From Oscillospiraceae bacterium (lineage in GTDB: Bacteria; Bacillota; Clostridia; Oscillospirales; Ruminococcaceae), in NCBI GenBank assembly GCA_017848155.1, contig JAGAKC010000040.1, positions 1-5,335 on the forward strand: 5,335 bases of DNA. The letters are read 5' to 3'. How positions within the stretch are numbered: position 1 is the stretch's first letter; each line of letters opens with the position of its first letter. Shown piece by piece: positions 1 through 5,335 of this stretch. The notes under the pieces are model-generated. The model was given only the letters and a program-made list of their open reading frames with translations, ran no database searches and was not told where the DNA came from. A program made the translations under genes and the position numbers.

Positions 1-191
1 CATTCAGCGCAAGGTCGCTCGGCAAGATAAATGTCCAGCTCATAATGGAGAGCCTTGGAAACAAGAAGGACGACGGCGGCGGTCATCAGACGATGGCAGG
101 TGCGCAGCTGTACGATATTTCAGATACGGAGGCTGTGACAAAGCTGTATGAGGCGATAGACGCCTACTACGACAGCCTGTCACAGACATGA
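1..191 (+). CDS. gdpP: GdpP-type cyclic-di-AMP phosphodiesterase, C-terminal end (partial)
   Basis: The open frame enters from the left edge (first full codon at base 3) and stops with TGA at 189-191, leaving 62 residues. They contain the end of a DHHA1 domain: a SLGKINVQLIMESLG stretch (fragment residues 5-19), then GGGHQTMAG (25-33), the glycine-rich substrate-binding motif of DHH/DHHA1 phosphoesterases. In Firmicutes the DHH/DHHA1 protein encoded just before rplI and dnaB is GdpP (YybT), a membrane-anchored enzyme that hydrolyses cyclic-di-AMP to pApA. The family assignment rests on the visible motif; the specific assignment rests on gene order, because the membrane, PAS, degenerate GGDEF and DHH parts lie outside the window. 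One oddity is NKKDD (20-24), placed between the usual LG and GGGH and apparently a short insertion. The alternative is another DHH family member such as NrnA, which the neighbours make less likely. Confidence 0.85.
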   Translation, partial: FSARSLGKINVQLIMESLGNKKDDGGGHQTMAGAQLYDISDTEAVTKLYEAIDAYYDSLSQT

Positions 192-214
192 TAGTTAAAA
201 AATGTAACAGGAGG
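176..214 (+). promoter_or_regulatory. rplI ribosome binding site overlapped by a small inverted repeat
   Basis: A strong Shine-Dalgarno sequence, AGGAGG at 209-214, sits eight bases before the rplI ATG and fixes that start. Its first three bases also form the right arm of an imperfect inverted repeat: CCTGT (176-180) plus ACA (182-184) against TGT (203-205) plus ACAGG (207-211), with one mismatch (C181/A206) and an 18-base loop. The left arm lies in the last codons and stop of gdpP. The ribosome binding site is certain; a regulatory role for the repeat is only possible, since eight pairs with a mismatch and a long loop may arise by chance. Confidence 0.5.
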
Positions 215-222
215 AAAATAAG

Positions 223-669
223 ATGAAGGTAATACTTTTACAGGACGTAAAGGGCACAGGCAAGAAGGGCGAGGTGCACGAGGTAAAGGACGGCTACGCC
301 ATCAACTACCTTATAAAGAAGGGACTTGCACAGGAGGCAAACGCAAAGAATCTGAACCTTTTACAGGGACAGAAGGACAGCGCCCAGCACAAGATAGACG
401 TTGATACCGCCAATGCAAAGGCTATTGCGGAGAAGCTCACCGACAAGAAGATAGAGGTTAAGGCAAAGGCAGGCGCAAACGGCAGACTCTTCGGCACGGT
501 GACATCCAAGGAGGTGTCCGCTGCCATCAAGCAGAGCATAGGCTGTGACGTTGACAAGAAGAAGATAAACATTGCGACAAAGATAGAGGGCTTCGGCGAT
601 TTTTCCGCAGAGGCAAGGCTGTACGCAGGAGTCGTGGCAAAGTTCACGGTAAGCGTTGTAGAGGGCTGA
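223..669 (+). CDS. rplI: 50S ribosomal protein L9
   Basis: This 148-residue protein has the usual length and architecture of bacterial L9, which binds 23S rRNA near the base of the L1 stalk of the large subunit. The N-terminal rRNA-binding domain opens [16 protein letters not shown] and carries the family signature across residues 13-40 (G13, G16, V21, G24-Y25, N28-Y29-L30, G34). A long connecting helix follows (about 41-75). The C-terminal domain has the characteristic GRLFGTVT (87-94). Two positions differ from the commonest form of the signature: Ile27 where Arg is frequent, and Lys32 where Pro is frequent. The ATG is fixed by AGGAGG eight bases upstream. The gene follows gdpP by 31 bases and precedes dnaB by one base, so the three are almost surely co-transcribed. 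The protein is rich in lysine, as expected for an RNA binder. Confidence 0.97.
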   Translation: MKVILLQDVKGTGKKGEVHEVKDGYAINYLIKKGLAQEANAKNLNLLQGQKDSAQHKIDVDTANAKAIAEKLTDKKIEVKAKAGANGRLFGTVTSKEVSAAIKQSIGCDVDKKKINIATKIEGFGDFSAEARLYAGVVAKFTVSVVEG

Positions 670-670
670 T

Positions 671-2032
671 ATGGCTGAATATGATCTTTCGGGAATCAAT
701 ATCCCGTATAACCTTGACGCAGAGCAGTCGGTGCTCGGTGCGGTAATAATGGACGGCGAGGCGATGACAGAGATAGCCACCGCACTCCAGCCCGAGCATT
801 TCCATGTGTCGCTGAATCGTGACATCTATGCGGTGCTGCTTCAGATGTTCCTTTCGGGCGAGCGTGTGGATATCGTTACCGTGCTGGACAAGGTGATGCA
901 GCAGGGCGTGTTTGAGACCGCAGAGCAGGCTAAGGAGTACCTTGCAAGGCTGACGGCGGCGGTGCCGAGCATCTCTTCCGTCGGAAAGTACGCTGCGATA
1001 GTATCGGAGAAGTACATGCTGCGAAGCCTTATCTTTGCGGCAAAGGAGATAATCGACGCAGCCAACACGGGCGGCGAGGACGCAAACACACTTGTGGACT
1101 TTGCGGAGCAGAAGATATTCGACATACGCAGCGGCGGCGAGGTCAAGGGTCTGACCCACATCAGCGGCATAGTGCTGGACCGCATCAATGCCCTGAATGA
1201 GCTGTCACGCACCGCAAAGGAAACGGGCGAGGCTGCGCTGACGGGACTTTCCACGCTGTACAGGGAGCTTGACAGGAAGATACACGGACTTAATAAATCC
1301 GACCTTATAATCCTTGCGGCACGACCCGGTATGGGTAAGACGTCCTTTGCGATGAACATTGCGACAAATGTCGGCAAGAAGCAGCCTGACAAGGCTATCG
1401 CAGTATTCTCGCTGGAAATGTCCAAGGAGCAGATAGTAAGCCGTATGATAAGCTCAGAGGCTTCCTTAAGCTCCGACGAGATGAAAACGGGACGTATCTC
1501 CGCAGAAAAGTGGAAGGATATCGGCAGGGCGGCGGATATACTGTCAAGGCTCAACATCTACATCGACGATACGGCAGGTGTGAATGTTGCGGGACTTAAG
1601 TCGAAGCTCCGCCGTGTGAAGAATCTGGGTCTTGTGGTGATAGACTATCTCCAGCTGATGACCTCCACGAAAAACTACGGCGGAAACCGAGTTGTGGAGA
1701 TATCCGAGATAACACGAAATCTGAAGATAATGGCAAAGGAGCTGAATGTACCGGTCATCTGCCTGTCGCAGCTTGCCCGTGGTCCGGAGCAGCGTCCCGA
1801 CAAGCGTCCTATGCTGTCCGACCTGCGTGAATCGGGTTCTATCGAGCAGGATGCGGATATCGTAATGTTCCTTTACAGAAACGCATATTACGACAAGACT
1901 GACCCGAATGTGAATGCCTGCGAGTGCATCGTTGCAAAGAATCGTCACGGCGAAACTGCGACGATACCTCTCGGCTGGGACGGCGAGTTTACAAGGTTCA
2001 CAAATGCGGAGATAGTCCGCTCGGAGCAATAA
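671..2032 (+). CDS. dnaB: Replicative DNA helicase DnaB
   Basis: This 453-residue protein is the hexameric 5'-3' helicase that unwinds DNA at the replication fork (named DnaC in Bacillus). The N-terminal collar domain begins near NLDAEQSVLGAVIMDGE (14-30) and runs to about residue 155. A linker helix follows, then a RecA-like ATPase domain from about 187. Visible motifs are Walker A ARPGMGKTS (217-225, Lys223), Walker B LVVIDYLQLM (321-330, Asp325), SQLAR (366-370), DLRESGSIEQDAD (384-396), and the KNRHG loop (423-427). In Geobacillus DnaB the Lys and Arg of that loop contact the neighbouring subunit's ATP, so Lys423 and Arg425 are the likely equivalents. Length and motif order are normal, and no intein interrupts the ATPase motifs. 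The start lies one base after the rplI stop, with a GAGGG ribosome binding site (661-665) inside the end of rplI, which suggests translational coupling. Confidence 0.97.
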   Translation: MAEYDLSGINIPYNLDAEQSVLGAVIMDGEAMTEIATALQPEHFHVSLNRDIYAVLLQMFLSGERVDIVTVLDKVMQQGVFETAEQAKEYLARLTAAVPSISSVGKYAAIVSEKYMLRSLIFAAKEIIDAANTGGEDANTLVDFAEQKIFDIRSGGEVKGLTHISGIVLDRINALNELSRTAKETGEAALTGLSTLYRELDRKIHGLNKSDLIILAARPGMGKTSFAMNIATNVGKKQPDKAIAVFSLEMSKEQIVSRMISSEASLSSDEMKTGRISAEKWKDIGRAADILSRLNIYIDDTAGVNVAGLKSKLRRVKNLGLVVIDYLQLMTSTKNYGGNRVVEISEITRNLKIMAKELNVPVICLSQLARGPEQRPDKRPMLSDLRESGSIEQDADIVMFLYRNAYYDKTDPNVNACECIVAKNRHGETATIPLGWDGEFTRFTNAEIVRSEQ

Positions 2033-2047
2033 AGCTGACATAACTTC

Positions 2048-2082
2048 GGACACGGCATTGTATATACAGCGCCGTGTCCTTT
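2048..2082 (+). terminator. Hairpin with short T-run after dnaB (likely weak terminator)
   Basis: A perfect nine-base inverted repeat, GGACACGGC (2048-2056) against GCCGTGTCC (2071-2079), begins 15 bases after the dnaB stop. Beyond one A/C mismatch it can extend by four more pairs (2058-2061 with 2066-2069, one of them T-G) to close an ATAT loop. The GC-rich stem is followed by only three T residues (2080-2082), so termination is probably partial. The structure lies 27 bases before the tilS ATG, so it may lower tilS transcription relative to dnaB rather than end the operon. Confidence 0.55.
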
Positions 2083-2100
2083 GCACGATTGAGAGTTTAC

Positions 2101-2112
2101 GGGGTAGAGATG
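2101..2112 (+). promoter_or_regulatory. tilS ribosome binding site and start codon choice
   Basis: GGGGT at 2101-2105 can pair with the 16S anti-Shine-Dalgarno (one G-U pair) and sits five to six bases before ATG at 2110-2112. An in-frame GTG at 2074 would add 12 residues. It lies inside the right arm of the hairpin at 2048-2079, has no purine-rich site before it, and the added residues do not resemble the start of TilS. The ATG at 2110 is therefore preferred. Confidence 0.7.
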
Positions 2113-3099
2113 TTTACAGAAAAGGTAAAAAGAGCGATATCCGACTACGGGATGCTGTCGGAGGGCGACCGTGTGACAGTTGCGCTGTCGGGCGGTGCGG
2201 ACAGCGTTTCGCTGCTGCATGCGCTGAATACGCTTCGTGAGGAGCTTGGTATCACGCTTTCTGCATGTCACGTGAATCACGGACTTCGTGGCGAGGAATC
2301 CGACAGCGACATGCGCTTCTGTCAGGAGCTTTGCGGCTCGCTCGGGATACAGCTGCACCTGCTCGACACGGATGTGCGGAGCTTTCAGAAAAAGCATGAG
2401 AGCATCGAGGAGACCGCACGCTGCGTAAGATATGATTTCTTCGCAAGGGTGTCGGAGGGCGGAAAGCTCGCCACTGCGCACAACGAGAATGACAGTGCGG
2501 AAACTGTGCTGCTGAATATGATGAGGGGCACGGGACTTAAGGGACTCTGCGGTATTCCGCCCGTAAGGGGGAATATCATCCGTCCGCTGATATACTGCAC
2601 CCGTGCGGAGGTGGAGGAATACTGCGCCGCAGAGGGCTTGAGCTTTGTTACGGACAAGACGAATCTCTCCACCGATTATACGCGGAATAAGGTGCGGCAT
2701 ATCATACTGCCCGAGATACTTAAGATAAACGGGTCGTTTTACGATACCTCGGCACGCATGCAGCGCACCCTGCGCGAGGACAGCGACTTTCTGGAGGGCA
2801 TGGCTGCCGAGGCGCTCAGAAAGGCTGCGGCGGAGCAGGGCTACCGTGCGGCGGAGATAGACATACTTCCGAAGCCGATAAAGAGCCGTGCGGTGAAGCA
2901 GATACTGATAAGCGGCGGTATAGAGCCGAGCGCACTGCGCATATCCATGACCGAGGATATAATCGCCGCAGGCAGGGGCAAGATAAATCCCTGCCGTGGA
3001 AGGTTCGTTGTGGTGAAGCGTGGAATAGTGTACGTTGAGGAGCAGGAGCAGATATACAGATATCAGATGAAGCATAAAAAAGACGGCATGGATAGCTGA
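2110..3099 (+). CDS. tilS: tRNA(Ile)-lysidine synthetase, short form
   Basis: TilS uses ATP and lysine to convert C34 of the CAU-anticodon tRNA-Ile to lysidine, so that the tRNA reads AUA as isoleucine. From the ATG at 2110 the protein has 329 residues. The N-terminal PP-loop ATPase domain shows SGGADS (27-32), HVNHGLRG (54-61), TAHNENDSAET (122-132), MRGTGLKGLCGIPP (138-151), and the downstream TD/TN and RNKVRH elements (181-197). A helical tRNA-binding region follows to about residue 300. The protein stops shortly after RGRFVVVKRG (296-305), which corresponds to the end of the middle domain, so the C-terminal TilS domain of roughly 100 residues found in the E. coli and Bacillus enzymes is absent. 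Aquifex TilS is naturally similarly short, so the enzyme may be functional. The neighbouring genes themselves use ATA often, which requires this tRNA modification. It lies upstream of hpt and ftsH, as in Bacillus. Confidence 0.93.
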   Translation: MFTEKVKRAISDYGMLSEGDRVTVALSGGADSVSLLHALNTLREELGITLSACHVNHGLRGEESDSDMRFCQELCGSLGIQLHLLDTDVRSFQKKHESIEETARCVRYDFFARVSEGGKLATAHNENDSAETVLLNMMRGTGLKGLCGIPPVRGNIIRPLIYCTRAEVEEYCAAEGLSFVTDKTNLSTDYTRNKVRHIILPEILKINGSFYDTSARMQRTLREDSDFLEGMAAEALRKAAAEQGYRAAEIDILPKPIKSRAVKQILISGGIEPSALRISMTEDIIAAGRGKINPCRGRFVVVKRGIVYVEEQEQIYRYQMKHKKDGMDS

Positions 3100-3122
3100 A
3101 TTTCTGCGCTGTCAGAGCCTTT

Positions 3123-3147
3123 GTGAAAATTTTCAGCAAATATTCAC
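3123..3147 (+). repeat. Palindrome and overlapping inverted repeat upstream of the hpt promoter
   Basis: A perfect 12-base palindrome, TGAAAATTTTCA, occupies 3124-3135. Overlapping it, GTGAAAAT (3123-3130) and ATATTCAC (3140-3147) form an eight-base inverted repeat with one mismatch. Both lie in the AT-rich spacer just upstream of the -35 box at 3157. Position and symmetry suit a binding site for a dimeric regulator, but AT-rich spacers yield palindromes by chance and I do not recognise it as a known operator. There is no GC-rich stem and T-run, so it is not a convincing tilS terminator. Confidence 0.35.
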
Positions 3148-3156
3148 GGAAAAGAT

Positions 3157-3185
3157 TTGCATTTTCATAAAAGATGTGCTATAAT
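3157..3185 (+). promoter_or_regulatory. Sigma-A promoter for hpt-ftsH (extended -10)
   Basis: The -35 box TTGCAT (3157-3162) and a perfect -10 box TATAAT (3180-3185) are separated by exactly 17 bases. TGC immediately before the -10 (3177-3179) gives an extended -10 element. Transcription should start near 3191-3193, leaving a leader of about 47 bases before the hpt ATG. The leader contains a small inverted repeat, GTGTA (3193-3197) with TACAC (3204-3208), right at the predicted start. This is the best promoter in the window and makes hpt the first gene of its own transcript. Confidence 0.88.
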
Positions 3186-3238
3186 GTAGTTTGTGTAATT
3201 ATCTACACGCATAAAACAAAAGAACAGGAGCATAAAAG

Positions 3239-3790
3239 ATGTATTGCCCTAACGAAATAGACAGGATACTGATCTCCGAGGAGGAGATAAAGCAAAAGGT
3301 TGCGGAGATGGGGCGTGTGCTCACAAAGGAGTACGAGGGTAAGAATCCGCTTTTTATCTGCGTGCTGAAAGGCTCGGTGGTATTTTTCGCCGACCTTATC
3401 AGAGAGATGCACTGTCCGCTGGAGATAAACTTCCTTAAGGCGTCAAGCTACGGAAACAGCTCTGTGTCAAGCGGCAATGTAAAGCTCGACGTGGGCGCAG
3501 GTATAGACTTTAAGGGACGTCATGTGGTCATCGTTGAGGATATACTCGACACCGCACGCACACTGTATGCGCTGAAGAACGAGCTTCTTACAAGAGAGCC
3601 TGCGTCGCTGAAGCTGGTAACGCTGCTCGACAAGCCCTCACGCCGTGTGGTGAAAGGCTTCACCGCCGATTACGAGGGATTCGATATCGACGATCTTTTT
3701 GTTGTAGGCTACGGTCTTGACTATGATGAGAGGTTCAGGAATCTGCCCTATGTGGCGGTGCTGAAGCCCGAGGTCTACGAAAATACATAA
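3239..3790 (+). CDS. hpt: Hypoxanthine phosphoribosyltransferase
   Basis: This cytoplasmic purine salvage enzyme transfers the phosphoribosyl group of PRPP to hypoxanthine (often also guanine), giving IMP or GMP. Its 183 residues are the normal length. Visible elements are the VLKGS loop (42-46), the SSYGNSSVSSG flexible loop (69-79), the PRPP-binding segment VIVEDILDTARTL (97-109, acidic pair Glu100-Asp101 and the probable catalytic Asp104), the purine-contacting DKPSRR (131-136, Lys132), and the family-typical FVVGYGLDYDERFRNLPY (154-171). One oddity is Ala106 where most family members have Gly in the D-T/S-G turn of the PRPP loop. The start follows AGGAG (3226-3230) by eight bases and lies downstream of a strong promoter. 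The gene sits between tilS and ftsH, the same order as in Bacillus subtilis, which supports the assignment to hpt (hprT) over other type I phosphoribosyltransferases. Confidence 0.95.
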   Translation: MYCPNEIDRILISEEEIKQKVAEMGRVLTKEYEGKNPLFICVLKGSVVFFADLIREMHCPLEINFLKASSYGNSSVSSGNVKLDVGAGIDFKGRHVVIVEDILDTARTLYALKNELLTREPASLKLVTLLDKPSRRVVKGFTADYEGFDIDDLFVVGYGLDYDERFRNLPYVAVLKPEVYENT

Positions 3791-3800
3791 TATAGAAAAT

Positions 3801-3829
3801 TTGGGAAACAGTATCAACGGCAATATATC
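3801..3829 (+). promoter_or_regulatory. Weak candidate promoter for ftsH
   Basis: TTGGGA (3801-3806) and TATATC (3824-3829) each match four of six bases of the sigma-A consensus and are separated by 17 bases. The predicted start near 3836 would give ftsH a leader of about 34 bases. The spacer is AT-rich, so this may be chance; the main hpt promoter could serve both genes. Confidence 0.3.
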
Positions 3830-3861
3830 TTTGCTGTGATGGAGCGTTCCATCAGGAAAGG
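3817..3861 (+). promoter_or_regulatory. Two small adjoining hairpins and the ftsH ribosome binding site
   Basis: ACGGCAA (3817-3823) pairs with TTGCTGT (3831-3837, one G-T pair) around a seven-base loop. TGATGGA (3837-3843) pairs perfectly with TCCATCA (3848-3854) around a GCGT loop. The two share base 3837, so they abut or compete for that base. The second ends on the first base of the Shine-Dalgarno AGGAAAGG (3854-3861), which lies eight bases before the ftsH ATG. Neither is followed by a T-run, so they are not terminators. A role in mRNA stability or in ribosome access is possible but unproven. Confidence 0.4.
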
Positions 3862-3869
3862 CGGTCTAA

Positions 3870-5335
3870 ATGCAGTCAAACAAGTTCAAGGGCGTTTTTA
3901 TCTATCTTCTTGTGATAATACTGCTCATATTCGGTCTGGTGTCAGTGCTGAATATGGCAAGCGGCAGCGGCATGCCCGCAAAGCCGTATTCTGCGGTCAT
4001 TGCGGAGTTCGACAACCTCAATGTTTCGGAGTACATGCTTGACCTCGGCACAGGAGAGCTTAATTACGTCATCAAGGGCACGAGCGAGGTGCAGTCCTAC
4101 ACGGTGCCTAATGTGAATATCTTCCTAAAGGACATAGATTCGGGTTACAACTCAAAGGGACAGATGGCTACCTACCGTCAGCGCTACAACGAGGCTAACC
4201 CCACGGCGCATGTCATGGAGGATTACATCCCGATAGCCGACAATACCTTCCTCACGAGCATACTTCCTTATCTCCTGCTCGTGGGAATAATGATAATCTT
4301 CACCGTGATCGTAATGCGCTCCGCAGGAGGCGGCGGAAAGATGTCCACCTTCTCAAAGGCGAACATCCGTCAGCAGAGCGGCAAGAAGGTCACATTCGAC
4401 GATGTCGCAGGTGCGGACGAGGAAAAGCAGGAGCTTGAGGAGATCGTTGACTTCCTGAAGCACCCCGGCAAGTACCGTGAGATCGGCGCAAGAGTTCCGA
4501 AGGGCGTGCTGCTGGAGGGACCTCCCGGAACAGGTAAGACGCTGCTTGCAAAGGCTGTAGCAGGCGAGGCAGGCGCACCGTTCTTCTCCATTTCAGGCTC
4601 GGACTTCGTTGAGATGTTCGTCGGCGTCGGCGCTTCGAGAGTACGTGACCTGTTCGATCAGGCAAAGAAGCATACTCCCTCCATCATCTTCATCGATGAG
4701 ATCGACGCAGTGGGTCGCCGCAGAGGTGCGGGTCTCGGCGGCGGTCACGATGAGCGTGAGCAGACTCTGAACCAGCTACTCGTTGAGATGGACGGCTTTA
4801 CCGAAAATGAAAATATCATCGTCATGGCAGCTACAAACCGCCGTGATATACTCGATCCTGCGCTGCTGCGTCCGGGTCGTTTCGACAGGCAGATCGTCGT
4901 GAACTACCCCGACATCAGGGGCAGGGAGGAGATACTGAAGGTACACACCAGAAACAAGAACGTCGGCCCCGATGTGGACTTAAAGACCATCGCTGCGACC
5001 ACCGCAGGCTTTACAGGTGCTGACCTTGAAAACCTCGTGAACGAGTCTGCGCTGCTTGCCGCAAGGGAGAACCGCAAGGCTATCACCAAGAAGGACATCG
5101 AGGAGGCTACCATCAAGGTAGTGGCAGGCCCCGAGAAGAAGAGCAAGGTGGTGAGCGAGGAGGAGAAGAAGCTGACCGCATACCACGAGGCTGGTCACGC
5201 TGTCACCACCTATTTCTGCAGGACGCAGGACAAGGTGCATCAGGTGTCCATCATCCCGAGAGGCATGGCAGGCGGCTTTACGATGCATCTCCCCGAAAAG
5301 GACAAGAGCTTTGTAAGCAAGACCTACATGGAGGA
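3870..5335 (+). CDS. ftsH: ATP-dependent zinc metalloprotease FtsH (partial, 3' end missing)
   Basis: FtsH is a hexameric inner-membrane AAA+ protease that degrades damaged membrane proteins and selected regulators. The window holds 488 codons plus two bases, with no stop. Domains in order: a first membrane helix (about residues 8-28), an extracytoplasmic domain (about 29-128), a second membrane helix (about 129-149), then a glycine-rich linker and the AAA+ module. That module has Walker A GPPGTGKT (217-224), the pore loop FVGVG (250-254), Walker B IIFIDEID (272-279), and a second region of homology with arginine fingers Arg334 and Arg337. The protease domain begins near 430 with the zinc site HEAGH (439-443) and [12 protein letters not shown] (461-472). 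The third zinc ligand, an Asp, would lie beyond the edge. Arg325 replaces the usual Pro in ATNRP. The start is fixed by AGGAAAGG eight bases upstream. ftsH following hpt matches Bacillus. Confidence 0.97.
   Translation, partial: MQSNKFKGVFIYLLVIILLIFGLVSVLNMASGSGMPAKPYSAVIAEFDNLNVSEYMLDLGTGELNYVIKGTSEVQSYTVPNVNIFLKDIDSGYNSKGQMATYRQRYNEANPTAHVMEDYIPIADNTFLTSILPYLLLVGIMIIFTVIVMRSAGGGGKMSTFSKANIRQQSGKKVTFDDVAGADEEKQELEEIVDFLKHPGKYREIGARVPKGVLLEGPPGTGKTLLAKAVAGEAGAPFFSISGSDFVEMFVGVGASRVRDLFDQAKKHTPSIIFIDEIDAVGRRRGAGLGGGHDEREQTLNQLLVEMDGFTENENIIVMAATNRRDILDPALLRPGRFDRQIVVNYPDIRGREEILKVHTRNKNVGPDVDLKTIAATTAGFTGADLENLVNESALLAARENRKAITKKDIEEATIKVVAGPEKKSKVVSEEEKKLTAYHEAGHAVTTYFCRTQDKVHQVSIIPRGMAGGFTMHLPEKDKSFVSKTYME

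Noticed and set aside
644..1557. Long - strand open frames under dnaB (644-1159 and 841-1557)
   Set aside because: They overlap the clearly real dnaB frame, and the translations show low-complexity Ser/Ala/Leu composition without motifs.
2035..2066. Possible tilS promoter: CTGACA (2035-2040) with TATATA (2061-2066)
   Set aside because: The -35 matches five of six bases, but the spacer is 20 bases, too long, and the -10 sits in the loop of the terminator-like hairpin. Shorter spacers give only three-of-six -10 matches.
2058..2240. 60-codon + strand frame overlapping the tilS start
   Set aside because: It starts inside the dnaB-tilS hairpin with a non-ATG codon and runs out of frame through the PP-loop coding region of tilS.
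1945..3075. 376-codon open frame on the - strand across dnaB-tilS
   Set aside because: It lies antisense to the end of dnaB and nearly all of tilS, has no recognisable domain, and its residues mirror the codon pattern of the sense genes. It is a shadow frame.
3095..3137. tilS terminator formed by GCTGAA (3095-3100) and TTCAGC (3132-3137)
   Set aside because: There are only six pairs around a 31-base loop, with no T-run afterwards, so it does not look like an intrinsic terminator.
3100..3238. Purine riboswitch upstream of hpt
   Set aside because: The leader after the predicted transcription start is only about 47 bases, too short for a purine aptamer, and no aptamer core is visible.
3836..4042. 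68-codon + strand frame starting just before ftsH
   Set aside because: It overlaps the ftsH start in another frame, begins with GTG without a ribosome binding site, and resembles no known protein. The ftsH frame explains the sequence.

Overview
The window is a compact stretch of bacterial chromosome with every gene on the + strand. It suggests a member of the Firmicutes (Bacillota), most likely a Clostridia of the Ruminococcus/Oscillospiraceae type. The evidence is the gene order, AGGAGG-type ribosome binding sites, a textbook sigma-A promoter with an extended -10, roughly balanced GC content, and heavy use of ATA, AGG and CGT codons. The genus is an inference from style and protein wording, not a proof.

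Layout: (1) bases 1-191 are the last 62 codons of a GdpP-type cyclic-di-AMP phosphodiesterase. (2) rplI (ribosomal protein L9) is at 223-669. (3) dnaB (replicative helicase, called dnaC in Bacillus) is at 671-2032, one base after rplI. (4) A hairpin resembling an intrinsic terminator lies at 2048-2082. (5) tilS (tRNA-Ile lysidine synthetase, a short form) is at 2110-3099. (6) An AT-rich 139-base spacer carries a palindrome and a strong promoter. (7) hpt (hypoxanthine phosphoribosyltransferase) is at 3239-3790. (8) A 79-base spacer holds two small hairpins and a weak candidate promoter. (9) ftsH (membrane AAA+ zinc protease) starts at 3870 and runs off the right edge after 488 codons. No gene-free stretch exceeds 300 bases. 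I see no RNA gene, mobile element, CRISPR array or attachment site.

The genes form two blocks well known in Firmicutes, gdpP-rplI-dnaB and tilS-hpt-ftsH, here joined end to end. They are housekeeping functions: second-messenger turnover, ribosome assembly, replication fork unwinding, decoding of AUA codons, purine salvage and membrane protein quality control. The likely transcription units are gdpP-rplI-dnaB (possibly reading through a weak terminator into tilS) and hpt-ftsH from the promoter at 3157-3185.

I found no convincing undescribed system; this is a conserved core region. Points worth a second look are the short TilS, a Gly-to-Ala change in the PRPP loop of Hpt, a five-residue insertion beside the GGGH motif of GdpP, small inverted repeats next to the rplI and ftsH ribosome binding sites and upstream of the hpt promoter, and an isoleucine codon shift inside ftsH.
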